Shown here in pieces: positions 51,698-64,000 of a stretch of DNA of 64,000 nt (position 1 is the first letter of the stretch; the number at the start of each line of letters is the position of its first letter). Under the pieces are notes generated by a model. That model did no database searches. It saw only the letters and a program-made list of their open reading frames with translations, and was not told where the DNA came from. A program made the translations under genes and the position numbers. The stretch comes from Nymphaea colorata (Eukaryota > Streptophyta > Magnoliopsida > Nymphaeales > Nymphaeaceae): the NCBI RefSeq assembly GCF_008831285.2, contig NC_045138.2, positions 24,895,934 to 24,959,933 on the forward strand, given 5' to 3'.

Positions 51698-54600
51698 TCA
51701 TGGATGGTTACTCCTTGCATCACGGATATAGAACATAAGCTGCAAAAGGACAAGCATGTTGAGAAATAAAAATAGCTGAAAGTCATGCGTATGATGGCAA
51801 GAGAAACTGTAACATTTACGCAATCGCACGAAAGCCATAGATCATACCTTTGTCCCTACGTAAAATGACAGGAAAATGCCAAAAACTGTAGGCAGCCCTG
51901 CAAAATGATGAGCATAATATGAGTTAATGCTGCATCCACTTAATGAAATTAAGAAAGTAAGTTGCCATACCATCTTTCCTCAGCATTCTAGAAATCAACC
52001 AGTCCACTCCAGATGGCCCAATGACATAACCAACGAGGTTTGCAATCTACAATTTTCAGCAGTTCAGCGGAAAGGCCAAAGTTGAACTACAGTCTTTAGA
52101 CATCTCTTATAAATCATAATAATGGAAACATTACTGGGACAATTGAGAGCACTACCAATAGGAATTTCTGGGTATCAGTGACATAAAATTTCAACAGTAG
52201 AAGAAAATACAAAATGTCAAAATAAAACAAGCCCTTTTTCCTCATATCTTTTTTTGCAGACAATTAGCAATATGCTCCTCCAAAATTAAGTACAAAGTTG
52301 ACCTTGCTTACAAACGAAGTATACCATACTTAAGGTCATCTATAATCATGAATACACCACAAGAGCAAGGAGACCAGAGAGGGGAACATCCAGGCTGTCT
52401 TGCCTGCTCTATGGCGTCATATATCAACTAATCAACTTAATCCGCATCACTAAAAAAAAAAGCTTCTTGACTTTTTAATCTAAATATTGATTGGTTCATT
52501 ATTATAATATAACAAGGATAGAGCAATCCAACCGTGGATCATAAATAAGGGTGGGCGTCGGGCCGGGCCGCCGCCGGGCCTGGGCATGGAAAAACCTGGC
52601 CCTGGCCCAATAGACCGGCCCGGCCTGTTTAGATTAAAAAAATGATTTTTTTTATTTTTTTGTTTTAATAATATATATTTATTATTAATAAATATATTTT
52701 ATATTTAAAAAATATAATTAAAATTTTATTTTTAAATTTTAAATGGGCCGGGCCGGGCCGAGACCCGGGCTCACCGGCCCGGCCCGATGCCCACCCTTAA
52801 TTTTGGAGGAGCATATTGCTAATTGTCTAAATCTCAAGGTTTTGAATAATTTATCTTAAAAGGAGGTTTTTGCATCCCAAAAGTTAAAAAGTTTTAAGCT
52901 AGATAGTCCAAATGCACTAAATTGTCCAAGGCTTGAAAGACCTGCTTGTATATCAGTTAAAAATTTAAATTCCAGACATTCCAGAAATTATGATTGTGAT
53001 TGCTCAAGGACATATGACGAAGAGATTTGATAAAGACAATTTACTGGACAAATTTAACCAGGCATGCTTCCACAAGAATAATTGATTGATGAAAAAACTA
53101 TCAGAACTTGCCACGCTACCTAAATATTTCCTTGTTTACAGTAGCAACTTCATAATCTTTTGAAAGTACATTTCCAGTAAAGCATCACATGAGAAGGCAT
53201 ACCATAAGGCAAGAAATTGTAACAGCACCACAAATTGCACTGATTTCTCGTAGGATGAACTGGCCAAAAGCATCCCTTGGCTAACAGTTGCAGAAATAAG
53301 CACAATTAGCCTTCAAGAAAACTTGCATTTTAAACCAAGGGAAAAATAAGAAGTCCAACTGAGAAAACAAAGCATTCAACTGCAGACTTATAAATGTAGT
53401 CACATCACCGTTTCAGGAAATAACATCATAAACTGAAATAAATCATCAATAAAATGTTCTAAGGACATTTTCTTCTTAGCTGAGCTAACCGGACGTACTG
53501 GATTGATCATATAAAACTCATTTATGTGGGGCAATTCTTTTACACGCTGTTGACCTTTTAATACAGGTTGTAGGATACCAGAAGGTTTGACAGCTGCTCA
53601 TCCTGAAAACATTTATTCCTTTGCCCACTGCTGTTGGTTTATTATCTTCTCCATTCTCCCTAATTTCTTTAATCTTTTAACAGATCCTATTCTGAGAATG
53701 AATTTAATCTACTCAACAACCCTATACATTCTGCAAAGACATGCAGGATATCTTTCTTATGTTTTCTGGCTATGCACTTAGGTAGTGTATCTTCTCACAT
53801 ATGATATAAGATATGAACTTATATCAGGTAAATATGGTTGATCCTATAACACAGTCCTATTTACATGATTTTTTTTGTTCTCTGATATGCTCAACTGTTA
53901 TTTTTCATACATTCAAGTCTAACTATATAGGCCAATCTGCTATACTATGAACAGTTCCCAATATGACAAACATGCTGAAAACACTGCAACATTAAACCTT
54001 GTAACAACCTCTAAAAGTGCAGAGTTGCATAACATTAACATGATGTCAGTACAATAACTAGAAGCATGACAACATTATGATGTTTCAACAGAAATCGTTA
54101 CATAGAGAAACTTTTATTATTTCTTTCATTATTTAGAGAAAATTTTACTGTTTATATTTTTGCAACAAAAAGGTTGCTAAAGTTTACTGCCGATCTGCAT
54201 TTGTCTTACATCAAAAAATCTACTAAAATATAAGATATTCCTTGCCAAGAAATAACTAACTAATATTGGTTGGTATGTCAAATTCAGAGGAAAGAATAAG
54301 CCACACAAATAGAACGAAAGGTGAAGAAAAAAATGTCTACCTGGAAAGAATTCAGCACTGACTTTGCTATGATCTCAGGCACAAAAAACAGACACGTTAA
54401 CCATGCCCAAGAAATCAGCTTCCTGGCAAGAAATGAAAAGCCAAGCAAACAACAAAGCAATATCAGAAAATGTTTCAATTCAAAATGGACAAAGCACCAC
54501 AAATTCTTCTATATTTCACAGCATGTGGATGCTGATGTCACCTAACAACAGCATCCGATGAATTTCCTGATACACACACTTTAGTTGTGTAGGTTCATAA

Positions 54601-56398
54601 ATGGTACATTGATTTCAGAAGCACAATAAACATATAAAAGAAAGGACAAAGCATGAAATTTTGACATGGGGATTGGTAACAACTAAAAAAACCTACCATT
54701 CCAGGTCATGCCATATTGCAACAAATGTGAAAATAACCCACACATTCAGCAACTTTCTTTTTGATCCACCAAGGGGAATGTACATATATCTACAAAGTTA
54801 AAATATGTCAACATGAATTATAAGGATACTTTAAAATGACAGAGACTAGAATCTTAATAACCAGAGATATAGGTTTGCACCTAACTAGCCATTTATTAAA
54901 AGATGCATGCCAAGATTTCCAAAATGTTTCCAAACTGTAGCAGTTATTGATACACCTAGGCATATTCTCAGGAGCTTCAATGCCTCCTACCTGCAATCAA
55001 GAAAAATAATTGGATTAGTTATTAGGAGCTTTAAGGTTTATTTGTTAAAGTCAAAACATAAAACATAAAGCTTATAGTTAGACCGATGTTCTGCATCCAC
55101 AAATATCCTATCATCTTCATATGATGTGTGTGTGTGTGTATGTGCGTGTGTGTGTGTGTGTGTGCTGTGGCTGCATGCATGTGCACCATTGTTGCATGTG
55201 GGTTGCATAACGTGTGTGTGTGAATGCAATATTAATAATATTACTCACAAAGCAAGACAGAGAAGGTGCAGAAAGGAGTATCAGCGCTCAATGGGGACAA
55301 ATTTGATGGAGTTGTTTCCGACTTCAACATGCACATTGGATGCGAAAGTAAGCATTCTATATAGGACATGCTTATTCATGTACTATGAGTATTTCCCTAT
55401 CAGGACCCTGCAATGCCATGAAAATAAACATGCTTCACAACCACTTTGTTTCACCAAGTCACCCATATTTGCATTTAAGTGGGTTGATGGAATGGTCAAA
55501 TGCATGATCACGGCATTTCCCCCCAACAGAAGTAAGCATATTACTGTACAAGATACTGTAAAAGGCATAAAACAGTAGTGTTAATCATACCAATGCCCAA
55601 AATCGGAAATAGCGCCAAATAAGAAAGAATTTCAACCACATGAAGTTCAAGACCTGCATTGTGAGTAGAAACAGACAAATCAGCAATGCAAACATGGTGC
55701 AGAAAAAGCACAAAAGTGATTATCAAATAGATACACACGGGCATTTGATTGCTATGTCTACATGTTTCAACTTACAGAAGAGGCTCTTTAAAATAAAAAA
55801 TTGAAAGGAGAAAATTGAAAACACAAAAATATAAGCGGAAAAAAAAACTCAACAGCTTAATAAGCAACGAAAGTAGGCAGTCAATTAAAACAAAGTCATC
55901 AAATCCAGAAAGGTAAAATGTGAACATCTTTACATGCTCTAGAAGGTGTTCCGTCTCACACACCACGTTCATTATATCAGCTACCAGGCCATATGCTAAG
56001 ATAATCCATGTTAGAAAGGTGTGTAATCAAGATTGTCATGTAGCATGGCTCCTGTATTTCATTGTACCATGTAGCAGCCATATTGTACAAGTTTGCTCTT
56101 GCCATATATTTCAACTTTCAAGTTCCTAGTCTTCAGAAAGTGGCATCAAACCCAACTTTGGCATTCTTTAATGAATCGCTTTTCATATAAAGTCAGACAG
56201 GAAATTGGAAACAAGGCTGAGAGAGGCACAGTTTTAAATGATCTGGTAGGTTACAACAGTCGTGCTCTAACACTATTTATGCATTCTCACGTTCCATCAA
56301 AATGTTTGTATTGACAGAAGAAAGGAACAATATAGAAACCACATTCACAAGACAAGCATTGCCAAAGTCATTTACACATTATACATATACATACATAT

Positions 56399-56454
<56 letters not shown>

Positions 56455-59400
56455 TGTGAAAAATGAATTTGTCAAAACCACAGCAGTCACCAAGTTAACT
56501 GGGCAAGTCACGTGTCAATCAACTCTGAGTTGAGCCCTGGGTTTTAAAATATGTATTGCCCCTTATGTTGATCTTAAGATGTCAGCTGCTATAAAGCTCA
56601 CAAAACGTAAAATAACAAACAAGTATCTTAGTGTTCACAAGATAACAATTATTTACACATAATCGTTTATTCAATGAATTCTTTGTATTTAGCATGCATT
56701 ATCAAATAGAAGTGATAAAACATGAAATCCCCATCATGCCTAGCACTTAAGCTAACAAAAGTCTCCATGCATCAGGGACTTTGCTGTTTGGTCCTCTGGA
56801 ACCTAGATATACAAAATCATTTATACAACAGAGATCTACTTACCCCATATCCAACAATGAAAACTTCCAATGGTGAGAGGTACGTCCACAAGCCACTGAA
56901 GATTACAAAAAGAAAATGACTTAAGTTTTTATCAATAATGAAGAGAAGAAGTTCATCATTGAATCCAGATATTACCTAATTGCAAAGGCATTGTAATAGA
57001 AAAAATGTGTCATCAACTCCATAAGGAACAGACTGAGTATCCAACGGATACAGTACCAAGCCACTCTGCCAGCTGAATAATTCTTGTTAGGGACATCCAA
57101 CTGCCAAGAAAATGGAGCATTGGTTTAAAAATCAAAGAGATGGTCTATTCAATGACTTTTACATTAAGTCTCAAAAAGAACCAAACTGCACCATCTTCTG
57201 AACGGATCAATACATGATATTGAGATATTTAGAGACAACGATAGAAAAAAAGGATCACAAACAACCTGTGACGAGAAAGAATTGAAGCTTATAATCGGAC
57301 CAGCAATGTAGAGGGGTGCATATATCAAATAACATAGATATGTCTCGAATGAGAATCTCTCTCCATAGACACTCTTCTCCTATTATATAACAGAAAAGAA
57401 GAAGACTTAGAAGTTAAACATATCCAGCCAAGTAAAAGGAATCTAAGTAGATCAGCATATTTGCATATCTTTTAAGGCAGCAAGAGTAAGACAGAAGTAC
57501 CGAATATAACATTGACATTTACCTTTTGATCAACACAACTAGTGTGAGCCCAGTAATGATCGTATGCAAAGCTGATCATTCGCAAGATCACTGCAATAAT
57601 TATATAAAAATGAAAATACACACAAAAAGTTTAAGTTTAATAATTTTTTCATTACATTGATCAAGAGATACGTTCATTATGATACACAGACACTTACATG
57701 CACATGTATCAAATTTTCCTTCTTAAAATGAAAACAGACATTTTTTTGGAAAACAAATGATACTGATTGGAAGAGAGGTATTTCCCACAGAACTGTAACA
57801 AACTAGAAAATATGAATGAGCATAAAATGTAAATTTGTACCCAACAGAACAGCAAGAACAGTGTCATGGTGATGGAAAGTGACATACAGACACATGCCGT
57901 TACAAGATATACAAATCGTAAAGTGAATAGAGGAACATATAATTATTCTGAAGAGATGAATGGATTACCAAGATTGAAGCAAATTTGCCACCTGAATGTA
58001 CCACGATAGCCATCCAAGAATGCCAAACCTTCTCTGACAAAATTCATTGCAATATATAATTGGTCCAGTAAAACAAAATCCACTCATGGAAACTAAAAGA
58101 TAGGAATATAAAGGCTTCAGTTGACTTACCCAAACCAGGAAAATGAATATCCTTCGTAAACGCGATTACAAAGAAGAACCAAAATGTTGAATGACCAAAT
58201 TACAAATGAAAAGTACACAGATTTCAAAAATATCTGCAAAAAAGAACAAAGTTAACTAATTAGAAAATTAAATCCTAAGCTTTTTTTTTTTTTTGTTTCA
58301 AAGATGGGAAGGGAAGGTGGGGCACTTCCTTGGCTAGATTAATTTGTTTACTAGCTAATTGATACACGAAAATCTAGTGATATACTAATGGTGTATTCTA
58401 GAGAAATTACAAAGTCCAAAATCACTATGACATTCTTTTCTTTATAAACGTTTGAAATCAGCTGAAAAATAAAATATCCTAGTTTACTTTTTAAGTAATG
58501 ATATTATTGCTGACTTGGTGAAGATGGAAAGGAGTAAAAAATGGTGGGTCATAGATTCTCATTTAGGACAAAAATAAGAATATATTATTTGCAAGCAGAC
58601 AAAAGAGTAGGAGGAAGATGTGTAGCATCATACTTTTTAAAGTTTTATCTGTATTGCAATGTCAAAATTCAAAAGTTTGAAATACTAAGGTTTAATCTGA
58701 ATCTGTCCACCTATAAAACTTATGCAATTGATACGCTATAATGTACAAGAAACATAGTTAAGCACACCAAATTTGTAGATAACAATCTCATGACATAAGT
58801 AATATTTAAGTATGATGCACCCATATGGAAGATTAAGAGCTTTTCCAAAAACTTGTAATTATATAAATCGATTGAAAAAGAAACACACACCACCAAAAAT
58901 TTGAGGCCATAACATGAAGATTTTGGCCACAATAGAAAACCTCAAATAAGTACATCAGAACCTCCTTTTTGTGAAAGCCATCAAAAAATTTACATTTTAA
59001 GATGGCATTGTTGCCCTCTTCATCTATTTTTCACATCCTTTTATTGGTAACTTCACCATTCAACTGCAGAAGAATAAAAAAGCTGTCCCTACAATGGAAG
59101 AGACTAACACACCTTTACCAACAAGAAGTTCAATGTTGCAATAGCAAGGATAAATATGACACTGCAAATTGACAAAGAAAGTTTAGACCAATTATGAGTA
59201 ACAAGAAAATGAGAACTTACTTGAAGACAAGTACCACAAAAGTAACTTCATACCAAGCACCATGTAGATAAGATATATAACTCAAGGAGAGTAAGAGCCA
59301 AACAATTGACATGCCTCTCCATTTTAGGTGCAGCTTCTTTCTCAAGAGATATGCCAGAAGCGTAAACACTCCAAATACAATTGTAAGAATAGCCAAATTC

Positions 59401-61086
59401 TCACGAAAATTCCTCCATTGGCTATCAGAAAGGTCCTACAAAAGTAATGAACTTAGGTAAATTTACTAACTTAAAGTGCATACAACCTAGCCAAGTTCGA
59501 CAATTTCATGAAAGAACAGCAGAAGACAGCCTACCAACATGCCTTTAGTTTTTTCACATATTAGCATGTAACATTCATTCTGGAGTTTGAACTTCTAGTG
59601 AATCAGTGATATGCTCAGAGACAGATAATTCTGGCAGTTCCATAACATTCAGTTTCAAGTTTGACCTTCTACTGATATGCTTAGAGCCTTAGAGACAATG
59701 ATAACTTGTGATAGTTCAATCAAACCCATTCCTATGTTTGGTACATGTCTCAGTGCCAGGGCATCGATTACATTGATGCAGATGGCATAAGTGCAAAGCT
59801 GTCCAAGAGGAAGATGAGATAGACACAGACAACCTCTGATACACAGGTGCACCTGTGCACCTGAAGTGTCGATGTCGACTCGCCTGAACACGGGTGCGGG
59901 TACGGACATGCCTCCGACACTTCAGGGGCACAGGCTCACCCGTGTATTGTTGTATCTGTAATTATATGTTCAATATACAACATAGAATTTATATATTCAA
60001 TACATTACAATATAATTATATGCATTGTATTGGATTGTAATATTAATGAATGTCTTTTTCCATATTTTTTGTGTCAGTGTGTGTGTGTGTGTGTGTATTA
60101 TGTAAGGCCAGCCGTACCTGTGTACCCATGATTTTGAATTTTATCTGCACCCATACCCGCAACCCCACCCGAACCCGCACTCGTGCCCATGTGACATAGT
60201 AGACAACAAGGTTGAAACTTGAAAGAGAAACACATTCTGGAACTTTGCAAATCAATCAACACCCAAAGTTCTTTATTTTACTTGTCCAACGTTTCCAGAT
60301 TATTCAATTATACATATCTTCCTTAGATTTAAATGACATTTGATGTCAAACAGGAAGGGTATAAATTTGCAAGTTGAAATACTCGTCAGCATGTAAGAAC
60401 TGCAAGGTAGCAACTCATCTTTACATCAGCATGCAGTCATATGATGTCTGGAGCACACCATAGCTCCGTTCCTCCACGCATAAATATCGAGCAACGAACA
60501 AGAAATCAGCATCCTAATTATGGAGCAACCATCTATTCTGAGTAACCCACATTTTCGATAGCGTTATTCTTGACCTATATCCTTATAAAATACATAAGAG
60601 GCACAGCCCAAATCAAACTATTCATCTTTCAAGCAAAGAAAACGAAGTCCAGACATGTAACGAGTTAAACTTAAGGTCTCGTGCCTTTCTTTTACCCTAT
60701 TCCATGACATTCAGATATCCTCTGACTCACAAAAAGAACGGAAAGAACCAAAAAGAAAAACAAGGAAGAAAGAAGGGTAGTTGAAGTACATTCAATCGAT
60801 GTCCCATCCATCCTTCTCGAAGACCAACAAGTCTTCTTGAGCTCGAATAATCTGTATAATCTGACAAAAACTAAGATGAAGTCACAACGAGAATGGGAAA
60901 GACCATTAAAGTAGCCAGTATGCTCAACTAAGAAATAAAGGATAAAGAACAGGGTAGGAAGGGAAGGGACCCACCATGAGAGAGTCTCAACGACCGTTGG
61001 ATGATCACTATGTAGAACGCAACAGCATAGAGTACAAGGCCCGTCGGTTCCACGAACTTCCAAGAAACCCAACCGTCAATTGCCAT
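51698..61086 (-). CDS. MBOAT-family acyltransferase, GUP1-like
   Basis: Eighteen exons join in frame (511 codons plus stop): 60975-61086, 60790-60860, 59254-59435, 59113-59161, 58130-58233, 57969-58033, 57523-57590, 57266-57379, 56976-57100, 56844-56895, 55591-55653, 54881-54990, 54697-54789, 54341-54422, 53203-53280, 51971-52046, 51848-51897 and 51698-51739. The start is [16 protein letters not shown]. Key motifs are [71 protein letters not shown] (His363) and VAIWHDLEW (His399, the invariant MBOAT histidine). Many hydrophobic segments indicate about ten membrane spans. Relatives are fungal Gup1, which acts in GPI-anchor remodelling at the ER, and animal HHAT. The plant substrate is not established, so I infer only an ER O-acyltransferase. 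Every phase closes, so the gene appears intact. Confidence 0.93.
52258..52828. repeat. 32-bp perfect inverted repeat in an MBOAT intron
   Basis: Bases 52258-52289 and 52797-52828 are exact reverse complements; the left arm contains AGCAATATGCTCCTCCAAAA. The arms are 507 bases apart. The right arm abuts, and overlaps by about three bases, the GC-rich element at 52546-52799. The pair lies in the intron between the exons at 53203-53280 and 51971-52046. Confidence 0.95.
52546..52799. mobile_element. GC-rich terminal-inverted-repeat element (copy 3 of 3, best preserved)
   Basis: The left end is TAAGGGTGGGCGTCGGGCCG. The right end, read on the other strand, is TAAGGGTGGGCATCGGGCCG: one mismatch in the first 20 bases, and the match continues past them. 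The core is almost pure A/T (about 52635-52740). At 254 bp with no coding capacity it is a MITE-like element of hAT style. A clear target duplication was not seen. Confidence 0.7.
55123..55164. repeat. (TG)n microsatellite in an MBOAT intron
   Basis: TG dinucleotides with three interruptions (TATGTGCG). Confidence 0.9.
56407..56450. repeat. (AT)n microsatellite in an MBOAT intron
   Basis: About 22 AT units preceded by ACATACAT variants, within the 1.2-kb intron between the exons at 56844 and 55653. Confidence 0.95.
59730..60190. repeat. Repeat DNA with palindromes and CACCCGAACCCGCAC motif in an MBOAT intron
   Basis: The 1.35-kb intron between exons 2 and 3 has a perfect palindrome CAGGTGCACCTG (59844-59855) and a 12-bp inverted repeat, CCTGAAGTGTCG at 59860-59871 with its complement at 59915-59926, enclosing ACACGGGTGCGGGTACGGAC. 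Farther on are (TG)11 at 60075-60097 and ACCCGCAACCCCACCCGAACC near 60153. This looks like a dispersed plant repeat, but I cannot name the family. Confidence 0.5.
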
Positions 61087-63272
61087 CTTCTCTCCAAATT
61101 ATGAAATCTTCGTGTTCGTTCGTTCTCAATTCCTCCGCTGGTTACACCTTACCTTCCCAAGTTTCGATGAATCGGTTCTGACCAGATTCAAGAAAATGGA
61201 GCAAGAGAAATCAGTTACCTCTGCCAACGAGTTGGATTGCATTCGGATCTGTCATTACCAAATCCATGGGGCTCAGGACAAGATTGAAAAAGGGACTCGA
61301 TGCCTGCCTTGACATTTCATCAAATGGTTGGCGCAAGGTTATGAATCCAATCTGAAGCGGCTTCCGGCGGACCGGGTCTTCTCCTGCCTATCCCCAACGG
61401 AATACGTCGCTACAGACGAGTAAGAAATTGAGAATGCTTTGACGAACAATGCTGCAGGACGGAAATGATCTGCTTTGACGAACAACACCTATTACTATTG
61501 TTCCTAATATTCACGGAGGGAATATAGTTGGAACGTAGGAAACTGTAACCCTACTCTCTCATCAAAATGACCTGCCTTCGGGAAGAATTTAGCTTCAGCA
61601 CACGGCCTGGGAAAAAACAGCTATTTTCCTGGGAAAGTCCAGCATTTCCACGAGAAAGTGGTAGAAACAAACGAAACCTCAAAATTTTGTGTCCTTCTAG
61701 ACGTAGAGTCCACTGGTGGCACCACCGTGCTAAACTTCGCCCACTTCAGGTAACACGGTAACAACTCGAGTCTGAGTTCCATAGGCTCAAAATCAATTCA
61801 ACAGTATCAACAAGCTCAAGCTCGACTTGCTTAAATCCTATAACGCGTTTATGTTTACTTGTCTCATTTAGTTTAAATCATTTAACTTGTTCGCTCGTTT
61901 AATTAATTCAATTACGACGAATTGGTCAGTAGTTGAATTAAACTGAGTTTAAATGAGCCCAATTAACTCGAACTCGACTTAGTTTGACATTTTGGTCATA
62001 AGTTTCACTCAAGCTTTTTCGAGCAAGTTAGCGCCAATTGACTCCATTCATTGTGCAGCAGCAGTTACATTCATGTTTTTTTAACAAGGATTTTAAATCT
62101 CATGTTTGAAGACCATAAACTACAAGGCTCGTCAAACCACCGATCCATGCTTCATTGGCAGCATTTGAATCCATGTGTGGAGCCAAGAAACTTAGGTTGA
62201 GGGGGCACTAATTCAAGAACATTAGTCTCTTTTGAGGACACGGAATGAAGGTCGTGGTTTATGGTTGCTTTGAGATTTAGGTAAAGAATAGTACATTCAT
62301 TAATTAGAGTATCACACATCTAGTTCATCAAGCATTGAACTAACAATTAGACTTTCACCGGCCCACCAATTGAACAGCTGCGCTACTCCCTAAACACAAA
62401 AAACATAGTATGTTTAAAGACACCACTATATATAAGTAAGTAAAAATTTGAATGTATCAATATAAAATAAATAATTTTTATGGGGCTCTTTTAGGTGATA
62501 TACCACTGTCAATCTCGATTTGAAACAAATACCTGCTATTTATATTGTGAACACAACTTGGATCCATATATCATCACAAAAAAAGAGCACCTTAGATTCA
62601 CATAATTTGATTTTGGCATGGCTTTCAGAGATATGAGCCTAACCAGCCCGGCACGGTCTGAAGGTAGCCGGGGTTCATTAGTATCCTCGTGTTTGAACTC
62701 AAAACCATACAACTCTGGCGAGAAGCAGGACGCACAGTTGCGTACGTCACAGTTAACTTGGTTGCGAAATTTCTTGGGGATTATTTTTATGCCTACTCAT
62801 GAAATAATTGATACGAAAAAAATATCTTCGATTCTGGCCATTGAATTATGAAGCCATTTGTTTAATCGTCGCACTTATTTCTTGAATTTGCCGTTGAAAT
62901 TCATGGCTTCTGTTCCCTATGCATGGAACGTCCCGCATCGTTCGTCTTGTTGGCCCAAATTTTGAGATCACAGAGCATGAGAAAGAGATGCATGGCTGTA
63001 CATGGTCACGAGAGGACGCCCATCTATGTATTATTATGTGAAGCAGTACATGGGAAAGCAAAGCTGGGCCATGCCACATCATTCACAAAAACTACTACTA
63101 CATCATCATCATGCATAATGCACAGGACATCATCATCATCAACAACCACCCCCATCATATCCCACTGCCACAGCACTTTCTCACTAAGAAAGGGAAAAAG
63201 AAAACAAAAACAAAGAGCACGCAACACCAACACCTTCTTTTCCTTTTTCTCGTGATCACTTTCATGGAGGTT
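61087..63272. other. Intergenic between the acyltransferase and peroxidase genes
   Basis: The first few hundred bases are the MBOAT promoter side. From about 61770 to 62030 the text has repeated GAGCTCGA-like words (CAAGCTCAAGCTCGAC), resembling old LTR or hAT-type repeat DNA. No gene is seen. The last 200 bases, with ATCATCATCATC runs, are probably the peroxidase 3' untranslated region. Confidence 0.4.
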
Positions 63273-63962
63273 CTAATCATGATGCTTGTTGGCCAAGTTG
63301 CATTGCCTTCTGATCTCCCCCTTGCTGCCAGTGAGAGGGTTGTTCTCAGAAAGGATTGTGATTGCCCTTGAGAATTCCTGGAAGAAGTAGTCCTGGCTCT
63401 TCGCCATCTTCTTCACATAGGGCTTGGTCCTCTTGTCATGAGCAAGTTGGTGATCAACGAGCATCAGACCCTTGTTGTCCAGAATGTTTCTGTAATAGTT
63501 GTTGTCTAACTTCATGGGTGTTCCTCTGTCGTTTCTTACATACTGTACAGCCTTCGGGTTTGGAATTTGGTCAGGGCACTTCTTGAGCATGTGAGGGACA
63601 TGGTCTGGGTTCAGCCTTGGATCAACCTCAGGGTAGAGCCTGTCAACCAGTTTCACACAGTGTGTCCTCCCTACACTGTGAGCACCTGCACAAGACAAGA
63701 GATGGAAGATTAGTGGTCATGGAAAATGGGTGAGCTTGTTTCCTTTTTCTCTCTTTGAATTTGGTCTGCTGCTAAGTGTAATGTGTGAAAACGTACCAAG
63801 TAGGGCGACAACCCCAGGGGTGTCGATGCCAATGGCCTGAAACTTCTCAAGCACAGAAGAAATGCTATCATTGTGCTCAGGAAGGTACTCGTCCAACACA
63901 TCGACCCTGCTCTTTCTACCGTCTCTCCTTCCTGTTTTGAGAGGGATGTAAGGTCCACCCAA
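63273..63962 (-). CDS. PRX21: Class III peroxidase, PRX21 orthologue (3' two exons; 5' end off-window)
   Basis: Two exons are visible: 63797-63962 and 63273-63685, joined G|GT in phase 1. The first encodes LGGPYIPLKTGRRDGRKS, YLPEHNDSI and GIDTPGVVALL. The second has AHSVGRTHC, which holds the proximal haem histidine, then LYPEVDPRLNPDHV, LDNNYYRNIL, DYFFQEFSRA and the cysteine in RRQCN that closes a conserved disulphide. These words match Arabidopsis peroxidase 21 (At2g37130) closely. Class III peroxidases are secreted haem enzymes that oxidise phenolics or make reactive oxygen in the cell wall; PRX21-type genes are linked to stress and defence. The N-terminal exons with the signal peptide and distal histidine lie right of the window. 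The visible part is intact. Confidence 0.93.
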
Positions 63963-64000
63963 CTAAGGGAGAAAGCCAACAAGTTTGTCAGATTCAGACA

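Noticed and set aside
59655-60255. Minus-strand ORFs in an MBOAT intron
   Set aside because: They lie in palindromic repeat DNA between exons 2 and 3 and have no domain similarity.

Overview
This is nuclear DNA from a flowering plant. The evidence is split genes with GT-AG introns, a pentatricopeptide gene, a plant calcium-dependent protein kinase, a plant class III peroxidase, a FAR1-type DNA-binding domain, a decayed copy of plastid rpl20 and abundant AT, CT and TG microsatellites. The species cannot be named from the sequence. About one third of the window lies within gene spans; the rest is AT-rich intergenic DNA with old transposon remains.

Layout, left to right. (1) 1-14.2 kb: two minus-strand genes of the NEP1-interacting-protein-like RING-H2 family. 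Copy A (270-1948) loses its RING end off the left edge. Copy B (10407-13902) is complete: five exons, 203 codons. They share exon lengths, intron phases and the same TATA context, so they are a tandem duplication. Between them lie a Harbinger-like element, minisatellites and the rpl20 pseudogene (about 8475-8775). (2) 14.2-20.5 kb: no convincing gene. (3) 20522-23682, plus: an SR-type RNA-binding protein with an RS-rich N-terminal half and a C-terminal RRM. Its strongest splice pair is out of frame. (4) 23.7-32.5 kb: intergenic. (5) 32553-36858, plus: a complete eight-exon CDPK. (6) 40185-41111, plus: one uninterrupted 308-codon reading frame joining a FAR1 zinc-binding DNA-binding domain to a class II small heat shock protein. 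I know of no described FAR1-sHSP fusion, and this is the most unusual object in the window. (7) 43.1-43.8 kb: 3' end of a LINE. (8) 44726-46648, minus: an intronless PPR gene, orthologous to EMB1025. (9) 51698-61086, minus: an 18-exon MBOAT/GUP1-like acyltransferase of 511 codons, rebuilt exon by exon. One intron carries a GC-rich inverted-repeat element beside a 32-bp perfect inverted repeat. (10) 63273-64000, minus: the last two exons of a peroxidase orthologous to Arabidopsis PRX21, running off the right edge.

The genes are unrelated neighbours, not a cluster acting together. Only the two RING-H2 genes are functionally linked, by duplication. All exon junctions were derived by eye from GT-AG sites, reading-frame continuity and family knowledge; no transcript or database evidence was available.
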